A stretch of DNA of 64,000 nt from Fonsecaea monophora (taxonomy: Eukaryota > Ascomycota > Eurotiomycetes > Chaetothyriales > Herpotrichiellaceae), in assembly GCF_001642475.1 (NCBI RefSeq), contig NW_019173999.1, forward strand, positions 62,001 to 126,000. Reading direction: 5' to 3'. This document shows, one piece after another, positions 56,780 to 64,000 of this stretch. Numbering within the stretch: the stretch's first letter is position 1; every line of letters begins with the position of its first letter. Under the pieces are notes generated by a model. The model worked only from the letters and a program-made list of their open reading frames with translations. It had not been told where the DNA came from and made no database searches. The position numbers and the translations under genes were made by a program.

Positions 56780-59291
56780 ATGTCTGCCAACACCACACCC
56801 CAGACGCAGTCGCATCAATATGAGCACAACGGCGAAGTCGACGTGCCCATGGAAGACGCAGATCCTTATAACCGAACCAAATATCCTCCGCGACCGACTC
56901 ACCAACACCGCCTGTCCACCCAATATATTCCTGAGATCTCGACAGCTGCTCAGCGCTACTCCCCGATGAATGCTCAATCAACTGGCCCTGGGTACGTTGC
57001 AAGTCCCAAATTGCCGAATCCTTCCTCCTTCTCCTACCTCAACCAGCCCCAGACGACGCGACAATCCCCCCCTCGCCAAGGGAGCTACAATGCAGAGCGC
57101 TACACCGAACCTCCTACCCCAACCAGATACCCGTCCGATTATGGTTCCGCTCTCCAGAGCTCCACGCTGAGCCCCGAATCATATTATCCCACCTCTGCAA
57201 ACAACACGCGACCTGCTCCTCTGTCCAGGCAGCAATCCCAGCATCAGGGACCAGGACCCGCGCCGAAGTTCAGAAAAGTCAAAACCATGCAAGATCTCAA
57301 CCCTAAGGTGAACGCGCAACCACCTTACCGCCGGGCAAATCCAGAGGGTGGGTTCATTAGCCCATTGCAAGCACTTACCACCTATCTCCCAGCCACGTAC
57401 AGAATATGTAATCCTAGCTTCAAATACGAGTCATCCCGAAATCCGAGGCGGGTTTTGACAAAACCGAGCAAGGGAACAAAGAATGATGGCTACGATAACG
57501 ACGATAGCGACTACATTCTCTACGTCAACGATATTCTGGGGAGTGAAGAGGCGGGCCACAAGAACAGGTACTTGATTCTAGATGTCCTAGGTCAGGGCAC
57601 CTTTGGTCAGGTGGTGAAGTGTCAAAATTTGAGGACCCAAGAGGTGGTTGCGGTCAAGGTCATCAAAAACCGCACAGCCTACTTCAATCAGAGCATGATG
57701 GAAGTTTCTGTCCTCGATCTGCTAAATCAGAAGCTCGATAAAAACGACGACCATCATCTTCTGCGGCTGAAAGACACGTTCATCCATCGGCAACATCTGT
57801 GTCTCGTTTTCGAACTTCTCAGCGTCAATTTATATGAACTTATCAAACAGAATCAATTCCGAGGTCTCAGCACGACACTGGTTCGTGTCTTTGCACAGCA
57901 GCTGCTCAACGGGTTGACCTTGTTGAACAAGGCTCGGCTGATCCATTGTGATCTAAAACCGGAGAATATACTCTTGAAGAACCTGGAAAGCCCTATCATC
58001 AAAATTATCGACTTCGGTTCTGCTTGCGACGAAAGACAAACAGTCTACACTTATATACAATCTCGATTCTACAGATCCCCTGAAGTTTTACTGGGGCTTC
58101 CTTATTCGTCTGCCATTGACATGTGGTCTCTTGGATGCATCGTTGTGGAGTTATTCCTAGGTTTGCCGCTCTTTCCTGGCTCGTCTGAATACAACCAAGT
58201 CTCTCGGATTGTCGAAATGCTGGGTATGCCGCCGACGTGGATGTTGGAGATGGGGAAGCAATCAGGAGAGTTCTTCGAAAAGACGACCGACGAGTTTGGT
58301 CGTCGTACATATCGACTGAAAAGTATGGAGCAATACTCTCGTGAGCACAACGTCAAAGAGCAGCCCAGCAAAAAGTACTTTCAAGCAACTACACTTCCCG
58401 AAATCATCCGGAGCTACTCTATGCCCCGCAAGAACATGAAGCAAGCAGAGGTGGAAAGAGGTAAGACTACACAAAGGTTCTGCACGGAGGAAGATGCTGA
58501 CACAAGTAGAAATGAACAATCGCATTGCCTTCACCGACTTTGTTCGCGGCCTGCTCACCATCAACCCCTTAGAACGCTGGTCGCCTCAGCAAGCAAAACT
58601 CCATCCTTTCATCACCCAGCAAAAGTTTACCCAGCCATTTGTTCCTCCAATGAATTTGAAGTCACCATCGAGCAAGACACCGGCGCCTGGCGTGCAACAA
58701 CAGCAACAAGCTGAAGCACTTAGCAAGCAACGTGCCGCTCAGGCCGCTCAAGCTCAGGCACAAGCGGCACAAGTTGCGCATGCACAGGCACAAACAGCTG
58801 CTCAGAACGCCTATGCGATGCAGATGACTCCTTACCCACAATCCCAAGCGCCACCAATGTACAACAACATGTATCCGGCTCATCCACAAGGCGCCCCACC
58901 ACCTTATCCAACACACTCGTCAAACTATCCTGCACAAATGGGCATGATGCAGCAAACTCCGCAGATGAATCCAAGTCACTACAATCATCAGCAAAGTCTT
59001 TACGCGCAGGCTACGCAAAGGGCTGGCCGTCAGCGTGCTTCGACCATGGATCAACAGCAAGCTGGTATCCCTCCGGCCATTCAACGTGTTGCCAGCCATC
59101 TTGATCCGAACCAACCTATTAGACTTCAACCCAGTCCAGCGTACTATCCTCCTCCGGCGGACGGGTATGTGGATTCGCCATCGTCTGCAAGAAGACGTGG
59201 CAGTCGAAACCAGAGGAATCGCGATTTTATCAGGACACTTGAAGACGGCGCAATGGGTGACAGTTTTATGAACAAGGCTCAATGGCACTGA
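56780..59291 (+). CDS. YAK1: DYRK-family protein kinase Yak1
   Basis: Exons 56780-58460 and 58510-59291 with a 49-bp intron; 820 residues. The intron is read as GTAAGA..GTAG and joins EVER to EMNNRIAFTDFVRGLL. The kinase starts near residue 265: VLGQGTFGQVVKC, AVKVIKN, IHCDLKPENILL (about 389), DFGSACDE, and the DYRK activation loop YTYIQSRFYRSPEV (about 423), where the second Tyr is autophosphorylated. WSPQQAKLHPFI closes the kinase. The N-terminal 200 residues are Pro/Ser/Tyr-rich and disordered, the C-terminal 200 are Gln/Ala/Pro-rich. Yak1 restrains growth downstream of PKA/TOR and promotes stress responses. ATG 56780 is the first Met of the frame; the GTG at 56747 is not a start. Confidence 0.96.
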
Positions 59292-60424
59292 GCTGCGCAA
59301 AATGAGGACATTCTCGGTCAGTTGGATTCGGCTTGATGCCGAAACTCAACAACCTGCAGTCCCCTCTGCGGGGTGGAAGAGAACGCCATCGGTGAACATG
59401 CTAGAACGCTGTGGCGCATGCAGACAGAAAACAGCCATTCGCAACGAAATGCCAGCGCCAACACTAAGCTCTCTGGTTATGAAAGTGAGGTTGAGAGAGG
59501 CCTTGGGCGAAGACCTGAATCTTTCCGGGGGCAGAATACTGCATCGTACTCCGATGGATCTGATGAAGCAGGAACGTCAGGCTGTGATGGAGGAGCAATG
59601 CCTCTAGGTACATACAATTTCAGGGTCATCAACTCGTCGGAATGCTCCTCGGGCTTGCAACGATGAATGAGAAATGACATGGGGGGATGAAGTGAATACA
59701 ATGTTGACACGGGAGGTTCGTGGTGCAGTGGTTGAATGGAGGACGCCAAAGGTTCATCATAGGACAAGACAATCAAGGAGGGAATGTTGGGGTTGTATAT
59801 TGTCATCTACCCAGTCACGCAATGGTGGTATTCAACGCAGATTGACACAGTCTGGAACATTGGCAGGCCTTTTGCGAGACAGCAGGACGCTCACACTGAG
59901 CCAAAGGGACTGACTGGACAGGACGAAGCGTCCCAGCAGGCGTACCAGCGAAGATCCATTAGACGATATGATCTGTATATCCCTCGTAGGATTTTCTCAC
60001 CTGTTGTCCTTTTCGTTGCAATGACCAGAAAGATTTGGTCTGCAAGTATACAGAAAATATGGATTTCCAGTGAGTCATAAGACTTTTTGAAGGCGTTTGA
60101 GGACTGGCGACATTGTGACAGTCATTGTGGTGACAGTGTGTGACTATCACGACAACCTGAGGATAGAGTGTGACGCGTTTGACGTCAGACAGAGTGAAGC
60201 ACTAGTCAAAGTACGCGATGCTAGTGCTAAATTGTCACGCTGACATTCAGTCATTTAAACCTGCTTGGCGGGCTTGGCACTCAACTAGAATTTTGAGAAT
60301 CTTTGCCTCAAACTGCGGATTCACATAGTCGAGCCCGATCTGTTCGACAACCACACCACATCAGCCTCAGTTGCTGCGTCGACATAACCATCTTCGCTGA
60401 CATTTGAAGCCACATCTGATCAAA
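59292..60424. other. Intergenic region between YAK1 and eIF3c
   Basis: 1.1 kb between tandem genes with the YAK1 3' UTR and the eIF3c promoter. Overlapping frames in 59300-59900 show no recognisable domain. GTGACA/TGTCAC words recur at 60115-60245. Confidence 0.45.
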
Positions 60425-63086
60425 ATGTCGTCGCGGTTCTTTCACGGGGGCGACTCCGATAGTGAGAGCAGTTCTTCGGAAGAGGAAGAACTCTACAGTG
60501 ATCGCGAGGAGGAAGAGGAAGAAGAATCCGAAGAAGAGGAGGAAGAAGAGGAGTCAGACGAAGATTCCAGTGAGGATGAAGGTCGTGGTATGGGTGCGAG
60601 CCGCTTCTTGAAGCCTTCAGGAGATGCTGGCGACGAATCAGATGAGAGCGAAGATGAGGATCGTGAGAGAGTGGTTAAGAGTGCGAAGGACAAGAGATTC
60701 GAAGAGCTAGAGAGCACGATCAAAGCAATCGAAAATGCCGAGAAGATCAATGACTGGGCTGTCGTTTCATCAGGTTCGTATTTGTCCGTGTGTCGCTTTT
60801 TACAACTGTTCTGACCTGTGCCCTGAAGAATTCGACAAAATGAACCGACAAGTCGTCAAGGTCACTCAACAAGGCGCCACCCCGAAACTCTACATCAAGA
60901 TGATCGCCGACTTGGAGGACTTGATCAACGAGACGAATGACAAGCAGAAGTCCGGTGCGAAGAAGATGAACCCCATCAACGCAAAAGGTTTCAATGCCAT
61001 GAAACAAAAGATCCGGAAGAACAACAAAGAGTACGCAACTGAGATTGAGAAATATAGAGCAAACAAGGAGGAGTTTATGGAATCAGACGAGGAAGAGCCC
61101 TTGGAAGTCGAACAGAGAACCCGCAAGAACAAGGTTCAAAGACTCGATGCCATCGAAGCTGCCATAGACGAAGAAGGGTTTGCAACAGTTGGTAGGGGTG
61201 GCAAGGCTCTCGTCTACACACCGGAGAGTATTCTGAAACATCTTCGCACCATCATCGAGTCGAGAGGAAAGAAGAACACGGACCGGACCGAGCAAATTCG
61301 CATCATGGAGCGATTGTTGGATGTCGCTAGCACACCATATCAGCGCATACGGGTGCTCCTGACTCTGATTTCCACGAGGTTCGATGTCACCACATCCTCA
61401 GTCCAAGCCTACATGTCACAAGAGTCATGGCGAGCCGCAGAACGCGAATTCTCCACTTTGCTGCAGACCCTGGAAGATGAACCACAGTACATGGTGACTG
61501 AGGTAGCCGAAGAATGGGAAGATGACGAGAAACAACCCAATCCTGCAGCAGGGGAGATTTTCAAGATCCCCGGCAGTATCGTATCCCTTTTGGAGCGATT
61601 GGACGACGAATTAACACGCTCTCTCCAACAGACCGACCCTCACACGGCCGAATACATCGAGAGGTTGAGCGACGAGCAGCTTCTGTACACCGACATTGTA
61701 CGTACCCTCATTTACATCGAAACCATCAACAAGAAACTGGAGAAGTCCGAGAACAAGCAAGACAATATCAATCGCACCACCATTCGACGGCTAGAGCACA
61801 TCTACTTTAAACCCACTCAGGTGGTCAAGATCCTAGAGGAAAAGACCTGGGCGGCCATTCCATCTGCCTTAAACTCGGAGCTCACGCCACGAGGCCAATT
61901 CACCGAAGTGGCCACGCTTGTGAGGACGCTCTGTAACCATCTCTTCGAGCACAGCGAGGGTATTATTCGTGCGCGTGCCATGCTCTGCGAGATCTACTTC
62001 CTGGCCCTACAGGATGACTACTATCGCGCCCGTGATCTTGCCCTCATGAGTCACTTGACCGAGAACATCTCGTCGTTCGACGTCTCAACGCAGATCCTCT
62101 TCAACCGTACTCTGGTGCAGATTGGTCTTTGCGCTTTCCGTGCAGGTCTATGCTACGAAGCGCAAGGCGTGCTACAGGAGATCTGCGGTTCTGGACGGCA
62201 AAAGGAACTCCTCGCTCAGGGCGTCATTATGCAACGATATTTGACCGTTACACCTGAGCAAGAACGTCTGGAGCGGCAACGTCAACTTCCCTTCCACATG
62301 CATATCAACCTGGAGTTGCTCGAATGTGTGTACCTGACCTGCAGCATGCTTTTGGAAATCCCGTTGCTGGCCCAAACCGGCTCATCACCGGACGTCCGCA
62401 AGCGCGTCATCTCCAAGACTTTCCGCCGCATGCTCGAGTACACGGAGCGACAAGTATTCCAGGGCCCGCCAGAAAACACGCGGGACCATGTCATGCAAGC
62501 AGCCAAGGCTCTTGCTCAGGGCGACTGGAAGAAGTGTCAGGACCTGATCAGCAAAATTGGCATTTGGGATCTCCTTGGCCTCGAAAACAAGGAAAAGGTC
62601 AAGAAGATGCTGGCAGAACAGATCCAGGAAGAAGGTCTCCGGACGTATTTGTTCACTTACGCTCCGTACTATGACACTCTGTCCATCACGACTCTGTCAG
62701 GCATGTTCGAACTTGACCCGAAGAAGATTGCGGCCGTGGTGTCCAAGATGATTTCCCACGAAGAGCTTGCCGCTGCTCTTGATCAAGTCAACGATGCCAT
62801 TGTCTTCCGAAAGGGCGTGGAGCTTTCACGCCTGCAGAGTCAAGTCATCACGCTCAGCGAAAAGGCGATGGGCATCTTGGAGTCGAACGAGAAGGTGCTA
62901 GAAACGAGAACCGCGGGCATGGTCAACGCGTTCTCTGCTCAAGGACAGAGGGGAGCTGGTAGGGGTGGCAGAACCGGAGGTAGGACTGGGTTGCCTGGTC
63001 TACCGAGACAGGGACAGCAAGGAGCAAGGAGACCTGGTGGCCAGCAATTCAGTGGAGGGGCGCTGGGAGGAGCGATTAAGGCTTGA
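60425..63086 (+). CDS. NIP1: Translation initiation factor eIF3 subunit c (Nip1)
   Basis: Exons 60425-60773 and 60829-63086 with a 55-bp intron (GTTCGT..GAAG) joining VVSSE to EFDKMNRQV; 868 residues, the normal length. The N-terminus is MSSRFFHGG followed by long Asp/Glu/Ser runs (about residues 10-90), the eIF1/eIF5-contact region. The eIF3c core has KRFEELESTIKAIENAEKIN, NDWAVVSSE, LLDVASTPYQRIRVLLTLIS, NLELLECVYLTCSMLLEIPL and a PCI domain around residues 640-790 (LRTYLFTYAPYYDTLSITTL, ISHEELAAALD). An RGG-like Gly/Arg/Gln tail ends the protein. It scaffolds the 43S pre-initiation complex. Confidence 0.96.
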
Positions 63087-64000
63087 GGTTGAAGCTTTGT
63101 ACCGAGTACTCGAGAGAGCCATGACTGCATAAAGAAGCTGGGTTCATCATGATCATGGACATGGAGACGTGGTCATAAAGGACGACCTTCATGAGTGCGA
63201 CGAGCTTGTCGTAATTCCTTCTGGGGAGGGCCAACACAAATGATAGACTGCTGATGATGAAAAAGGTCACGCATGGGCTGGAGGTTGAAGTGCATACACC
63301 CTTAACGACGCTGCTAGCTAGGAACAGGCCTCTGCATGTGTACATCGGATCGGATTTTGACGAGTAAAGATGCATCGTCATTGTCATTGACACGAATTCG
63401 CATCCTTTGTATCCCATCCATGTAAATCATCTATCCCAGGTATCCCATGTCTTGAAAACGAGAGGATGCATACCTATCTACCTACCTACCTAGCTAGATC
63501 GATAGATGGATCCCGAAAGATCCAACATATTCAACAGAGAGCGGTTTCTTCTACTTCCCACCCCTTCAAGCCCCTACCCTACCTACACATGTATGTACCC
63601 TGTCAACGGATTCCCCGTCGGTGCCTCGCATGTGCTCGCCTCACGCGTGAAATATCCTCGTACTCACTGGTAACACCGGGGCCACTTACCGAGTCCATGG
63701 CGAGTTACTACATAGGTTGAATAGGTTCCAAGCACAAAAGTACCCTTAGCAAGCATTGCACAAGTTTACATAGCATATCGCCCTCTCTCTAGCTGCACAG
63801 CTAGCTAGGTAAAAACAATGCAGGTGTTTGGCCTTTGCATACTCGTACTGTGTACTCTACTCTGCACCAAAGTGCTTGTACTCGCACTGATAGAATCTGG
63901 AATACGGGATGTGAAAGAAAATGTCTGTCTCGAAATACTCTACTCGGTATTAGTGAGTGTTGGGTAGTGAGTAGTGTCACAAAGTTGTACTGTCAAAAAA
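63087..64000. other. 3' flank of eIF3c with tetranucleotide and GTAC motifs
   Basis: Contains CTAC units at about 63478-63492, a nearby GATCGATAGATGG stretch, and GTACTCGTACTGTGTACTC-type words at about 63842-63860. No gene was recognised. Confidence 0.45.

Overview
This is nuclear DNA of a filamentous ascomycete (Pezizomycotina). Almost every recognisable gene is split by short introns (about 47-80 bp, GT..AG), and the housekeeping genes are fungal in type (POL1, THI20-type thiamine gene, con7, DBP2, YAK1, RAD26, eIF3c). The class cannot be fixed by eye; the many TAGGTACC-like intergenic motifs are compatible with a Sordariomycete, but that is only an impression.

Layout. 1-1955: 3' part of a zinc-cluster-type transcription factor cut by the window edge. 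2890-3408: small membrane protein. 3892-8031: an accessory pocket with two F-box-like genes around relics of STAND/NLR-type genes (a broken ankyrin array and a broken alpha/beta-hydrolase domain). 9081-21848: conserved block with DNA polymerase alpha (one apparent base missing), a fused HMP-phosphate kinase/TenA thiamine enzyme, a complex I assembly methyltransferase (NDUFAF7/MidA type) and a PPR protein. 24545-25873: C2H2 regulator con7, followed upstream by about 9.7 kb without a recognisable gene. 35551-40365: the most interesting locus. 41673-63086: conserved block with DBP2, a GFA-domain protein, a P450, RPL7, SNF8, RAD26, YAK1 and eIF3c.

The standout system is at 35.5-40.4 kb. A minus-strand gene resembling fungal gasdermin-like pore-forming cell-death proteins (RCD-1/HET-Q1 group) lies divergently from a plus-strand gene encoding a TPR region fused to an S8 subtilisin-like protease with its catalytic triad present. 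This matches the HET-Q1/HET-Q2 arrangement, in which the protease trims and activates the gasdermin-like protein. A small unrecognised ORF lies between them. The best reading is an allorecognition or immune cell-death module.

Two RNA-level features were found inside ribosomal/RNA-helicase genes: a C/D-box snoRNA in a 185-bp RPL7 intron, with a guide against a conserved LSU rRNA stretch, and a 19-bp inverted repeat inside the unusually long (474 bp) DBP2 intron, which sits where DBP2/p68 introns are conserved and linked to autoregulation.

Exon boundaries were inferred by reading splice sites and protein continuity by eye; no transcript data or database searches were available.
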